Positions 49,085 to 57,604 of a stretch of DNA of 64,000 nucleotides are shown here, piece after piece; positions within the stretch are counted from its first letter, which is position 1, and every line of letters begins with the position of its first letter. The notes beneath the pieces were generated by a model. It worked only from the letters and a program-made list of their open reading frames with translations, ran no database searches and was not told the origin of the DNA. A program made the position numbers and the translations under genes. Origin of the DNA: Oscillospiraceae bacterium (GTDB lineage: Bacteria; Bacillota; Clostridia; Oscillospirales; Oscillospiraceae); the NCBI GenBank assembly GCA_021202845.1, contig JAJQCF010000030.1, positions 1 to 64,000 on the forward strand, given 5' to 3'.

Positions 49085-50650
49085 TTAAATCAGATTAGAA
49101 TTTTGCTGCAAGGCGGCGCTTTGGCGCGCCGTTATGCTGTCTATGAGCTCGCCGCGCTTGGCTATGTAGCCGTCGGGTATGCGCTCAAGGTAGTCCACAA
49201 CGCTGATTTTGTCGCGCAGCAGCAGGTTGTCCAGCGTCTGCAGCGAGGCAATTTCGCTCCAGTACGACGATGCGCCCACGTCCAGCTTCAGCCCCAGACC
49301 CGCTCGGCGCAGCAGCGAGAAGTCAAACGGCGCCGCCCACTCCGCGCCGCGGCCGGCAAACTCCGCCGCGCTCAGCGCCTCCCGCGGCAGCTCCGCGCGC
49401 ACCATGCGCGTGCCGTAGCAGGCGGCCATGAAGTCCATGTATATCCGCCCCAGCTCCTCCACGCACTGGTACAGGTTCTGCCGCGTCAGCTCGCTGGGCA
49501 CAGCGGAGGCGCGCTGCAAAGCCAAAATTGCCGAGGCGTTGTCCGGCTCCTCGTCGCCCAGCGCGGCGGGCGTCGCGCCCAAAAACGTCTGCGTGTAGTC
49601 CACCGCAAGGCGTATGAACTCCGCAATCTGCGGCGAAATCTGCGCGGGGTTAATAATTTTCGCCACGCTGCCCACGTCGCCGCCGTTCACGCCTATGGCC
49701 GCGCCCACGCGGTTATCCCAGCGCGCAATGCGCGTGCGGTCGTAGACAATTTTCGGGTAGGCCGTCGTCATGAGGCTAATCATGCTCATGGCGAAGAGCT
49801 TATTTATAAATATCTGGTTGGGTATAAGTCCCGTGATGAGCGCCTGACCGTGGTAGCAGTCCTGCACATAGTCCCAGCTGAGCCAGACTATGGGATAGAG
49901 CGCAAGGCGCGTGTCCCACGGCTTTTTCACCATTGCGCCTTTGGTACACTCGCAGGCCCACACCGTGCCCGTCTCGCGGCTTTTCCAAAAGCGCAGCAGC
50001 ACCGTCACCTTGCCGTTAGTCTCCTTGGCGGCGTCAATCTCCCTGTCGTCGCCGTCGTCGGCAATGCCGTCAAATGCCAGCCCGCTCTCCTTGGCCTTGG
50101 CGCGCACGTCGTCCGTCATTTGGCGCGAGGATATAATTATCCACGGCTGGCGTTGCACGCGTCTGTCGGAGGGATTGCCGAAAAAAACGCGGTTATTCTC
50201 CACAACCTCCGTAACTATCCCGCCCTCCTCGGCGTCCCAGTAGGAGTAAAGGCAGCCGTCGCCGTCCACGGCGGCGTTGCGCATCAGCTCCCGCAGCAGA
50301 CTGCCCAGCCTGACGCGCTCGGCAATGTCCTCCAGCTCCCGCGTCACCGTGTCCGCCGCGCGCTGCCCCTCTCTCCGCGCCTCCCCTCCGGCGGCGCTGG
50401 CGGGCGTGGCGCGCAGCTTGAGGTTGTCGGATATCACGCTCGCCACGGAAAAGAGCGTCACGCGCTTTATGAAGTTGAACACCGGCGTCGGCAGTCCGTT
50501 GGCGGCCACGCCCTCCCACTGCTTGCCCACAAAAAAGTTTTCGTTTGTGCGCACCGTGTCGTTCAGCCCTATGGCGGCGTTGAAGCGCAGCGCCTTTTCG
50601 TAGTCACGCACCACGGCGGCGCAGTCGGGCAAGGATTTTCTCCCGCTCAT
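49085..50650 (-). CDS. Phage portal protein (podovirus type)
   Basis: A 521-residue protein forming the ring through which DNA enters the head. Signatures: VRTNENFFVGKQWEGVAANG, NRVFFGNPSDRRVQRQPWII, GLIPNQIFINKLFAMSMISL and AIGVNGGDVGSVAKIINP. This is the type found in P22-like and related gut podoviruses, unlike the HK97-type fragment at 15.6-16.3 kb. The stop region is followed by the scaffold-like gene; the start overlaps the small membrane protein gene by four bases. Confidence 0.88.
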   Translation of the reverse strand: MSGRKSLPDCAAVVRDYEKALRFNAAIGLNDTVRTNENFFVGKQWEGVAANGLPTPVFNFIKRVTLFSVASVISDNLKLRATPASAAGGEARREGQRAADTVTRELEDIAERVRLGSLLRELMRNAAVDGDGCLYSYWDAEEGGIVTEVVENNRVFFGNPSDRRVQRQPWIIISSRQMTDDVRAKAKESGLAFDGIADDGDDREIDAAKETNGKVTVLLRFWKSRETGTVWACECTKGAMVKKPWDTRLALYPIVWLSWDYVQDCYHGQALITGLIPNQIFINKLFAMSMISLMTTAYPKIVYDRTRIARWDNRVGAAIGVNGGDVGSVAKIINPAQISPQIAEFIRLAVDYTQTFLGATPAALGDEEPDNASAILALQRASAVPSELTRQNLYQCVEELGRIYMDFMAACYGTRMVRAELPREALSAAEFAGRGAEWAAPFDFSLLRRAGLGLKLDVGASSYWSEIASLQTLDNLLLRDKISVVDYLERIPDGYIAKRGELIDSITARQSAALQQNSNLI

Positions 50651-50874
50651 TCGCCGTCCTCCTTTCCTGCGGCGGCGCGCAAATCATAGCTTAGTATGCT
50701 GTTCACGCCCTCGGCAAAAAGCCGCTCCTCGCGCGTGCCTCGCCCGCTTTCCTCGGGCATCGCGGCCGCGCTCTCGCCGCGCGCCGCCCTTGCCAGCGCC
50801 AGCGTCAGCACCGCCGCCGTCACCGCGCAGACGCACAGCACCAGCGCCAGCATACAAATTATCAGAATCTCCAT
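50647..50874 (-). CDS. Small membrane protein in the phage cluster
   Basis: A 75-residue protein with an N-terminal hydrophobic helix (IICMLALVLCVCAVTAAVLTLALA) and a charged tail. It sits between large terminase and portal, overlapping the portal start by four bases. Function unknown; such proteins are often found there but have no assigned role. Confidence 0.6.
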   Translation of the reverse strand: MEILIICMLALVLCVCAVTAAVLTLALARAARGESAAAMPEESGRGTREERLFAEGVNSILSYDLRAAAGKEDGE

Positions 50875-50893
50875 CTGCTTCTCTCCTTTTCTC

Positions 50894-52264
50894 TTAAAAG
50901 TATTCCATGTAGCTCTCCGGCGCCTCGCCGCCGGTCATGTAGCCCTCGTAGTCCCCGCGCCGCGCCCGCGGCTTTTCCGCCCTCTCCGGCGGCAGCGCGC
51001 GGTTTACGCAGAAGTAGCGCAGCGCGTCCACCATGTGCGTCACCTCGTGCGGCGCTTTGGCGCAGTCGCTGGGGTTTTGCGGGTCGGTCTGAATGGACTG
51101 CACGTCCCTTATCAGCTCGCGGCAGTCGGAGAACACCATCAGCCCGGGCCGTCCGTCGGGTCTCGCGCGCAGCAGCTCCTTGATTTGCAGGTGTCCCTGC
51201 ACCCTCGCGTTGGATGAGCGCACTATGGGGATACCGCAGAGCGTGAACACCTCCGCCATCGTCTTGCCCGTGTCCTTCTGCGTTGACCACATATCCGGCG
51301 GGGCATAGGTCAGGGCAATGCGCTCGCCCGGCAGGGTGGCCTCGCGCATGGCCTCCGCCGCTTGGCTGACAATAAGCCTCGGGCGCTTCACCTCGCGGTA
51401 AATCCAGCAGCGCCCGTCGCCGTCCACCGCCGCCCAGCAGCAGGCGAACATATCCAGCCCGTAGTCAAACGCTCTAAACCGCGGCCACTCCGGCGGTATG
51501 GCAAACGGCTCGCAGACGTGCTTTTCCTCGGAAAATTCGGGGAAGTAAGCTCCCGCCAGCGCGTTCCAGTCGCCGTAGCGGTGCGCCCGCCGCAAGTGCT
51601 CCGGCAGCGACGAGAGCATTTGCAGGTAGGCCGGCGAGGACTTCAGCAGCGGCTTGTTGTCCTCCACGGTGGCAAAGATGAACGAGTAGTCCTCCCCGCG
51701 CTCCCCGCCCTCGCCGCCGGAGCGGAACTCGCGGTCTATGAAGAGCCGCTTCACCCAAGCGTGACCCACGCCGCCGGGGTTGCACGTCAGGTAAAAGCGC
51801 TTGGGGATGTCGTTCACTCCGCGCAGGCAGCCGCCCAGCGTGCGGAACTCGCCGTAGGTGAACTGCGTGGCCTCGTCCATGAATATCCAGTCAAACTCCT
51901 GACCCTGATACTCCGTCTCTCCCGCAAGGCCGGAAAAGTGGCCGAAGCGTATGGTCGAGCCGTTGACGAAGTACATCGTTCTCTGCGTGGCGTTGTAGCG
52001 CCCCAGCTCCGGCGGCACGAGCCTCACGATAGGCTCAATGTGCCCCGACTGCAATTCCGGATATGTGCGCCGCAGCACCAATATCCTGATGCCCGCCCAA
52101 GTCAGCGCACCCGACACGGCCTTAATTCTCAGCGCGTGGGTCTTGCCGCCGCCCCTTGCGCCGCCGTAGGCCGTGTAGAGCGTCCTGCTGGCGTAAAAAA
52201 GCGCCTGCTTGGGGTTCGCCCGCCCGAGGTCGAGCGTAATTTCTCCCTCCTCCGCCATGCTCAC
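50894..52264 (-). CDS. Terminase large subunit
   Basis: A 456-residue DNA-packaging motor. The ATPase has Walker A GGARGGGKTH (34-43) and Walker B DWIFMDEAT (about 125-133), then the C motif TCNPGG. The nuclease half begins near RAFDYGLD with the first acidic ligand and ends near THMVDALRYFCVN. It appears complete, with a normal length. It overlaps the small terminase gene by four bases. Confidence 0.94.
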   Translation of the reverse strand: MSMAEEGEITLDLGRANPKQALFYASRTLYTAYGGARGGGKTHALRIKAVSGALTWAGIRILVLRRTYPELQSGHIEPIVRLVPPELGRYNATQRTMYFVNGSTIRFGHFSGLAGETEYQGQEFDWIFMDEATQFTYGEFRTLGGCLRGVNDIPKRFYLTCNPGGVGHAWVKRLFIDREFRSGGEGGERGEDYSFIFATVEDNKPLLKSSPAYLQMLSSLPEHLRRAHRYGDWNALAGAYFPEFSEEKHVCEPFAIPPEWPRFRAFDYGLDMFACCWAAVDGDGRCWIYREVKRPRLIVSQAAEAMREATLPGERIALTYAPPDMWSTQKDTGKTMAEVFTLCGIPIVRSSNARVQGHLQIKELLRARPDGRPGLMVFSDCRELIRDVQSIQTDPQNPSDCAKAPHEVTHMVDALRYFCVNRALPPERAEKPRARRGDYEGYMTGGEAPESYMEYF

Positions 52265-52647
52265 TCCCCCGGGTTCGCCCCGTCCATGCGCAGCACCACC
52301 CTCACCGCGCCGTCGCCGCCGCCGCTCGCGGGTCGGTCGCTGTAGCCGCAGTAGCAGGGCTGCTTGGCCTTGAGTATGGACATGGAATCGCTCTGCTGCT
52401 CAAGGTAGTCGCAAAGCCGCATCTGCCCCGTCTTGAGTACCCTCACCTGCACCTCGGGGAAGTCCGGCGGCGTCTCGCCGCTGTCGTAGGCGCGCAGCAG
52501 TGAGAGCATCTTCGCCGGAGTTATCCCCGCCGCCAGACAAAGCCCGTTCACCGTCGGCTTGCGGCCGCCGGCCGCGCACTCGTCAAAGTAGGCGTCCAGC
52601 CGCCCCGCCAGCGCCTTGGCTCCGCAGGGGAAATCGCGTCCGTTCAT
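52261..52647 (-). CDS. Terminase small subunit
   Basis: A 128-residue DNA-recognition subunit. It has helical N-terminal part (LDAYFDECAAGGRKPTVNGLCLAAGIT, a helix-turn-helix-like segment of DNA-packaging proteins) followed by LCDYLEQQSDSMSILKAKQP, and a glycine-rich tail. ATG 52647 follows AAAGGAGG. It is the first gene of the cluster. Its target pac/cos site cannot be located by eye. Confidence 0.8.
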   Translation of the reverse strand: MNGRDFPCGAKALAGRLDAYFDECAAGGRKPTVNGLCLAAGITPAKMLSLLRAYDSGETPPDFPEVQVRVLKTGQMRLCDYLEQQSDSMSILKAKQPCYCGYSDRPASGGGDGAVRVVLRMDGANPGE

Positions 52648-52675
52648 TTTTTCATTCCTCCTTTCATCGCCCCCT

Positions 52676-52704
52676 CAATTACGTGAAAGCCGCCCAAAAG
52701 TCAA
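52676..52704 (-). promoter_or_regulatory. Probable promoter of the phage-like cluster
   Basis: Minus strand: TTGACT (52699-52704), 17 bases, TAATTG (52676-52681). AGCCGC and GCGGCT around the -35 box form a small inverted repeat that could be an operator. It is the only candidate for driving all fifteen genes. Confidence 0.5.
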
Positions 52705-52807
52705 GCGGCTAATTTCCCCTTTCATCAATTTCTACATTTTTTACAGAACATATCGTTCAAAACTGTGGCAAATTCGACATATATAACAATATCGCGGCCT
52801 GTATCTA

Positions 52808-52835
52808 TTGACAAGCCGCGACAAATCCTTATAAT
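52808..52835 (+). promoter_or_regulatory. Promoter of the MATE exporter gene
   Basis: TTGACA (52808-52813), 16 bases, TATAAT (52830-52835). Between 52705 and 52807 nothing else is recognisable. Confidence 0.65.
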
Positions 52836-52880
52836 TGTGGTGATAAGAAATCGAAGAAATTAACGGAGACGCATAGTTAA

Positions 52881-54251
52881 ATGGAAAACGCTTCAACTGC
52901 CCTCGGCACCGAGCGCGTAGGCAAGCTCATGCTGCGCTACGCCATGCCGAGCATAATATCTTTCGTCGTCAACGCGCTGTACAACATGGTTGACCAAATA
53001 TTCATAGGCCGCAGCGTCGGCTACATAGGCAACGCCGCCACAAGCATAATTCTGCCCATAGCCACGCTGATGATGGCGCTGTGCTTCATGCTGGGCGACG
53101 GCTGCGCCGCCTACCTCAGTCTTAGCCTTGGCCGCCGCCGCGCCGACCTCGGTGCAAAGGCCGTGGGCAACGCAATGGTTCTCTCGGTGCTGTCGGGCAT
53201 CGTCATGTGCGCGCTGTTCGAGATTTTCATGCAGCCCGCCTGCCGTTTCTTCGGCTGCAACGACGAGGTTCTGCCCTACGCGCTGGAGTACGGGCGCATC
53301 ATCGTCGCGGGCTTCCCGCTCTCCGCCATCGCCATATCCTTCGGCAGCCCCATCCGCGCGGACGGCAGACCGAAGGAGAGTATGCTGGGTCTGCTGGTAG
53401 GCTGCGCCGCCAACTTCATTCTCGACCCTCTTTTCATATTCGTTTTCGACTGGGGCATGGCCGGCGCGGCGTTCGCCACCATAATCGGCCAGTCGCTCAA
53501 CGCCGTGCTGTATATAATCGGCTCGTTCCGTTTCAAGAGCGTCGCCGTCAAGCCCGCGTGCTTCCGCCTCTCTCCCGCCATATGCGGCGGCGTGTGCAAG
53601 CTGGGAATGTCCAGCTTCATCACCCAGATAGCCACGGTGTGCGTCATAACCGCCACCAACAACGTCATCGTCACCTACGGCGCGCTGAGCAAGTACGGTG
53701 CGGACATACCCCTTGCCGCTTTCGGCATCACCGTCAAGGTCAATATGCTGCTCGTGTCCGTCATTCTCGGCCTCGCCCTCGGCGCGCAGCCCATCTTGGG
53801 CTATAACTACGGCGCGCAGCAGTTCGACCGCGTCAAGCACACCTATAAGCTCGCCGTCGTCCTCGGCACCGTCATTTCCATTCTCGGCTTCCTTGTGTTC
53901 GAGCTGGCGCCGGACGCGATAATCTCCATCTTCGGCAGCGAGTCCGAGCTTTACAACGAGTTTGCGCGCAAGTCCTTCCGCATATTCCTGCTGGCGACGC
54001 CGCTGCTGGGCGTGAGCATTATAACGCCTATATTCTTCCAGTCCATCGGCAAGCCCGTCCACGCCACGTTCCTCTCGCTCTCGCGCCAAATACTCTTCCT
54101 CATACCGCTGCTGTATATATTCGCCTACATCTTCGGTCTGGACGGCTTCCTCGCCGCCGGCCCCGTTTCGGACACTATATGCTTCATCCTCTCCGTGCTG
54201 CTTGTGGCATTGAGCTGGAAAAAAGTATTCGCTGCCAACGTAAAATCGTAA
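52881..54251 (+). CDS. MATE family multidrug/small-molecule exporter
   Basis: A 456-residue, 12-helix antiporter. The family pattern begins with MLRYAMPSIISFVVNALYNMVDQIFIGR and is duplicated in the second half (GILGLALGAQPILGYNYGAQ near 295). Such exporters use Na+ or H+ gradients, here possibly the gradient set up by Rnf. It resembles the MepA branch. The start ATG is preceded by a weak ribosome site (ACGGAGA). It is monocistronic; no MarR regulator is adjacent. Confidence 0.93.
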   Translation: MENASTALGTERVGKLMLRYAMPSIISFVVNALYNMVDQIFIGRSVGYIGNAATSIILPIATLMMALCFMLGDGCAAYLSLSLGRRRADLGAKAVGNAMVLSVLSGIVMCALFEIFMQPACRFFGCNDEVLPYALEYGRIIVAGFPLSAIAISFGSPIRADGRPKESMLGLLVGCAANFILDPLFIFVFDWGMAGAAFATIIGQSLNAVLYIIGSFRFKSVAVKPACFRLSPAICGGVCKLGMSSFITQIATVCVITATNNVIVTYGALSKYGADIPLAAFGITVKVNMLLVSVILGLALGAQPILGYNYGAQQFDRVKHTYKLAVVLGTVISILGFLVFELAPDAIISIFGSESELYNEFARKSFRIFLLATPLLGVSIITPIFFQSIGKPVHATFLSLSRQILFLIPLLYIFAYIFGLDGFLAAGPVSDTICFILSVLLVALSWKKVFAANVKS

Positions 54252-54312
54252 ACTCCTGCCGCAGCCCTATAATCCGCTGCGGCTTGGAAATAAAAACAGA
54301 AAAGGAGAAACC

Positions 54313-55905
54313 ATGAATACTGTTTCAAGAAGAATCCTCTCGCTCGCGCTGGCCGCCCTGCTGGCGCTGGGCACGGTGTCCGCGGCTCTGGCCGACGACG
54401 CCGCCGTGACCCGTGCGGAGGCCGTCTCCGCGCTCTACACCGCCGCCGGCGCTCCGGCCGCCGAGGCTGCCGCCTCCTTTGCCGACGTTGACGAGGCCGA
54501 CGCCGCTGCCGTCGCTTGGGCAGAGAGCACCGGCGTTGTCACCGGCTACCCCGACGGCACGTTCCTCCCCGCCTCCGCCGTGACGCGCGAGGAGCTCGCC
54601 ACCATGCTCTACCGCTACGCCGCCGCGCAGGGTCTGGACACAACACAGGGCGGCATGGGCATCCGTGAGGTCATCGACTACGAGGACATCTCCGAGTACG
54701 CCCTCTCCACCGTGGCTTGGGCGCTGTACGCCGGCATTTACACCACTGTTGACGGCTATATCTCCCCCAAGGACACCGTCTCCGCCGCCGCGCTGGACTC
54801 CATGCTCGCCGCCGTCTCCGCTCTGGACGCTGCCGAGGCCGACGTTTTCACCGGCACGGTTGACAGCATTGCCAAGTACGGCAACCTTGAGCTGTCCATT
54901 CCCGAGCAGTCCCTCATCGACGCGGGCTATGAGTACGGCGACGTGCTCACCGTCACCGTGAACGGCATTGACTACTCCGTTCCCTACTGCACCAACTACT
55001 CCGACGTTGACACCGGCAGCCTCGTGCTCCGCGCCTCCGACGGCGCTCTGACCCTCGCCATCAACATGGGCGACTTCGCCACCACCTACGGCATTGCCGC
55101 TAAGAACACCGCCGACGACGGCTCCTACGAGTGGGTCTACGCCGAGGGCGTTGAGGCTCCCGTCGCCGTCTCCATCACCATGAGCGAAAAGGGCGGCTAC
55201 TACGACGAGTGGTACATCCGCCAGCTTGAGCGCAGCGACGAGCGCGCCGACTACGCAGAGCTGACCGACGCCGAGTTTGCCAACTTCCGCGCCGTCACCA
55301 CCACCGGCATGGGAACCAACGCGCTCTACCGCTCCTCCAGCCCCGTCAACCCCGAAATTGCCCGCAACACCTACGCTGACGCTGCCGCCTCCGAGGCCGG
55401 AGTAAAGACGTTCGTCAACCTCGCGGATACCGAGGACGTTGCCGCCGCCTATGAGGGCTTTGCCGACAGCTACTACGCCACCCAGAGCGTCATCTACCTC
55501 AACCTCGGCGTGGACTTCTCCGCCGAGGACTTCCGGAGCGGTCTTGCCGAAGGTCTGCGCTTCATCGCCGCCAACGAAGGCCCCTACCTTGTCCACTGCA
55601 ACGAGGGCAAGGACCGCGCGGGCTTCGTCTCCGCCGTGTTGGAGTGCTTCATGGGCGCGACCTATGACGAGGTTGTCGCCGACTACATGACCACCTACTG
55701 CAACTACTACGGCGTGACCGTCGGCTCCGAGCAGTACGACTACATCGCCTCTGCCAACATCGTCAAGTCCCTGCAGACCGCCTTCGGCGTTGAGGACTTG
55801 GCCGCCGCAGAACTTGGCGAGTGCGCCGAGACTTACCTGCTCTCCATCGGCCTCACCGCCGACGAGCTGACCGCCCTCGCCGCGAACCTCGGTCAGGACT
55901 ACTAA
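54313..55905 (+). CDS. Secreted SLH-domain tyrosine phosphatase
   Basis: A 530-residue exported protein. Signal peptide residues 1-27. One and a half S-layer-homology repeats cover about 30-105 (VTGYPDGTFLPASAVTREELATMLYRYA). A middle beta domain at about 178-260 (GTVDSIAKYGNLELSI) recalls the C-terminal domain of SAM-hydrolase (DUF62) proteins. The last half is a Tyr/phosphoinositide phosphatase with the active site HCNEGKDRAG at 428-437 (Cys429, Arg435). It is probably attached to cell-wall polymers. Codons are strongly biased to C-ending and strongly expressed type. Substrate unknown. Confidence 0.85.
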   Translation: MNTVSRRILSLALAALLALGTVSAALADDAAVTRAEAVSALYTAAGAPAAEAAASFADVDEADAAAVAWAESTGVVTGYPDGTFLPASAVTREELATMLYRYAAAQGLDTTQGGMGIREVIDYEDISEYALSTVAWALYAGIYTTVDGYISPKDTVSAAALDSMLAAVSALDAAEADVFTGTVDSIAKYGNLELSIPEQSLIDAGYEYGDVLTVTVNGIDYSVPYCTNYSDVDTGSLVLRASDGALTLAINMGDFATTYGIAAKNTADDGSYEWVYAEGVEAPVAVSITMSEKGGYYDEWYIRQLERSDERADYAELTDAEFANFRAVTTTGMGTNALYRSSSPVNPEIARNTYADAAASEAGVKTFVNLADTEDVAAAYEGFADSYYATQSVIYLNLGVDFSAEDFRSGLAEGLRFIAANEGPYLVHCNEGKDRAGFVSAVLECFMGATYDEVVADYMTTYCNYYGVTVGSEQYDYIASANIVKSLQTAFGVEDLAAAELGECAETYLLSIGLTADELTALAANLGQDY

Positions 55906-55939
55906 TAATCTTATAACGGCTCCATAAATCACCCAAAAA

Positions 55940-55975
55940 GGCCGCAGAGACTGTTTCATCGCAGTCCCTGCGGCC
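55940..55975. terminator. Convergent terminator between phosphatase and spoVA genes
   Basis: GGCCGCAG and GACTG (55940-55953) pair with CAGTC and CTGCGGCC (55962-55975) with one mismatch. On the minus strand TTTTT follows, serving the spoVA genes. Confidence 0.75.
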
Positions 55976-55981
55976 TGAACT

Positions 55982-56347
55982 TTATTTCTCGCGCGGCTTG
56001 CACACGAGCGCCACAATGTAGCCGAACACAATAGCGGCGCAGACCCCGCCCGCGGAGGCGGTAAAGCCGCCGGTGAACGCGCCCAGCACGCCGTCGCTCG
56101 CCACGGCCTCGCGCACGCCGCGGGCAATGGTGTTGCCGAAGCCCGTCAGCGGCACCGTCGCGCCGGAGAGCGCCCAGTCCGCCAGCGGCTCATAGACGCC
56201 AGCCGCGCCCAGCGCCACGCCCGCAACGACGTAGATTGTCAGTATCCTCGCCGGCGTCAGCGCCGTCTTGTCAATCAGTATCTGACCCACAGCGCACAGC
56301 GCGCCGCCCACTAAAAACACCTTCAAATACTCGCCCAGCATATCCAT
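55982..56347 (-). CDS. spoVAEb: Stage V sporulation protein AEb (SpoVAEb)
   Basis: A 121-residue membrane protein with about four helices. MLGEYLKVFLVGGALCAVGQILIDKT at the start and VPLTGFGNTIARGVREAV in the middle match SpoVAE(b). It belongs to the channel that moves calcium dipicolinate into the forming spore and out at germination. It lies seven bases after spoVAD. The usual first gene spoVAC is not found upstream. Confidence 0.92.
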   Translation of the reverse strand: MDMLGEYLKVFLVGGALCAVGQILIDKTALTPARILTIYVVAGVALGAAGVYEPLADWALSGATVPLTGFGNTIARGVREAVASDGVLGAFTGGFTASAGGVCAAIVFGYIVALVCKPREK

Positions 56348-56354
56348 TTTCCTC

Positions 56355-57374
56355 TCACACCTCCCGCATATTCTCTATCGCCACGGCGTGGCATATTGCG
56401 GGTATCGTCTCGCCCTGCATGGCCGTGGTGGGCGACATCAGCGCGCCCGTCGCCGCAAACAGCACCCTGTTCCACTCACCCTCGGTTATCTGGTGCAGAA
56501 TGTAGCCCGCCAGCACGCTGGCCGAGCAGCCGCAGCCGCTCCCGCCGCAGTGCGTGTCCTGCTCCGGCGAGTAGATGAGCACGCCGCAGTCGGTGAATAT
56601 GCGGGAAAATTCCAGCCCCTCCTGCCGGAAAAGCTCCATAAGCACGTTGTGCCCGTGCTGCCCCAAGTCGCCGGTTATAACAGCGTCGTAGCTTTGCGGC
56701 GAGCGCCCCGTGTCGGCAAAGTGCGCCGTGAGCGTGTCCAGCGCCGCGGGAGCCATAGCCGCGCCCATGTTGTTCATGTCGGTGATGCCCGCGTCAACTA
56801 TTCTGCCCGCCGTGGCGTGGGTGATGTGCGCGCCGCTGCCGCCGCCGTTTTTGAGAATGAGCGCGCCCGCGCCCGTCACCGTCCACTGGCTCGTGGGCGT
56901 GCGCTGACCGCCGTACTCCAGCGGCAGACGGTACTGCCGCTCCGCCGAGCAAAAGTGTGAGCTTGTCATGGCGCACACCGTCTCCGCGAACCCTCCGTCC
57001 AGCGCCATTGCCGCCAGCGTCAGCCCCTCCGCCATCGTCGAGCAGGCGCCGTAAAGCCCGAAAAACGGCACTCCCGTGTCCCTCGCGGCGAAGTTAGAGC
57101 TGACGCACTGGTTCAGCAAGTCGCCCGCGAATATGCCGTGCAAGTCCGACGGCGCGGTTTTCGCCTTGTCGCAGCACAGGGCAAAGCAATGCCGCAGCAT
57201 GGTGCTCTCGGCCTTCTCCCAGCTCTTTTCACCGAAGTAGGAGTCCTGACTTATCACGTCGAACCACTCCGCCAGCGGCCCCTCGCCCTCCTTTTTGCCC
57301 ACAACGCAGGCCCCCGCCGCCACCCACGGCGGATTCTGAAAAGCCACGGTCTGCTTCCCCAATCTCTTACTCAC
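56355..57374 (-). CDS. spoVAD: Stage V sporulation protein AD (SpoVAD)
   Basis: A 339-residue thiolase-fold protein that binds dipicolinic acid for spore loading. Typical parts: RLGKQTVAFQNPPWVAAGA at the start, FGLYGACSTMAEGL with the thiolase-position cysteine, and VITGDLGQHGHNVLMELF. The start is GTG at 57374, aligned with the usual MxxRLGKQT beginning; upstream ATGs would add a nonhomologous tail. No spoVAC or spoVAA/B genes precede it; the gene starts after a 230-base gap with an inverted repeat. Expressed presumably under a forespore sigma factor. Confidence 0.92.
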   Translation of the reverse strand: MSKRLGKQTVAFQNPPWVAAGACVVGKKEGEGPLAEWFDVISQDSYFGEKSWEKAESTMLRHCFALCCDKAKTAPSDLHGIFAGDLLNQCVSSNFAARDTGVPFFGLYGACSTMAEGLTLAAMALDGGFAETVCAMTSSHFCSAERQYRLPLEYGGQRTPTSQWTVTGAGALILKNGGGSGAHITHATAGRIVDAGITDMNNMGAAMAPAALDTLTAHFADTGRSPQSYDAVITGDLGQHGHNVLMELFRQEGLEFSRIFTDCGVLIYSPEQDTHCGGSGCGCSASVLAGYILHQITEGEWNRVLFAATGALMSPTTAMQGETIPAICHAVAIENMREV

Positions 57375-57480
57375 ACCACGCGCCCTCTTTCCTTTTAATT
57401 CTGACCCTATCATGCCCGCAATAAGCAAAAAAATTCACCGGCCCTGAAGCTGTAAAGATGAAAACACTGCCTCAGGCACA

Positions 57481-57524
57481 AAAACCCTGCTCTGTACAGA
57501 AAAATTTGTACAGAGCAGGGTTTT
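57481..57524. terminator. 18-bp perfect inverted repeat, bidirectional terminator
   Basis: AAAACCCTGCTCTGTACA (57481-57498) pairs with its perfect complement (57507-57524) around an 8-base loop. It ends transcripts of the LRR protein on the minus strand. A run of nine C (57563-57571) lies just after it. Confidence 0.8.
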
Positions 57525-57604
57525 CATTTTGTGATTTGCAGGGAAATTACTTTATGAGGCAACCCCCCCCCGGACGATATAGGAATATTCAGATTATGCG
57601 GCGG

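Larger units (their letters stand above)
41004..52704 (-). mobile_element. Compact podovirus-like structural and lysis gene cluster
   Basis: Fifteen closely packed genes on one strand, in the order small terminase, large terminase, small membrane protein, portal, scaffold-like protein, coat, connector, tail-like protein, two small proteins, LRR adhesin, glycosyltransferase, membrane-coil protein, holin, amidase. Tail tube, sheath, tape measure, integrase, repressor and replication genes are absent. GC content and reading frames look like those of the host. It ends in the tandem repeat at 40826-41020. It is either a domesticated defective prophage or a functional particle system. Confidence 0.75.

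Noticed and set aside
44778..52345. Several long plus-strand frames opposite the phage-like genes
   Set aside because: The minus-strand frames overlap by start and stop codons in a coherent gene order and match known phage proteins; the plus frames do not.
57563..57571. Nine-C run as a phase-variable switch
   Set aside because: It lies in intergenic DNA after a terminator and not in a coding region or promoter, so slippage would have no clear effect. Could be an error-prone homopolymer.
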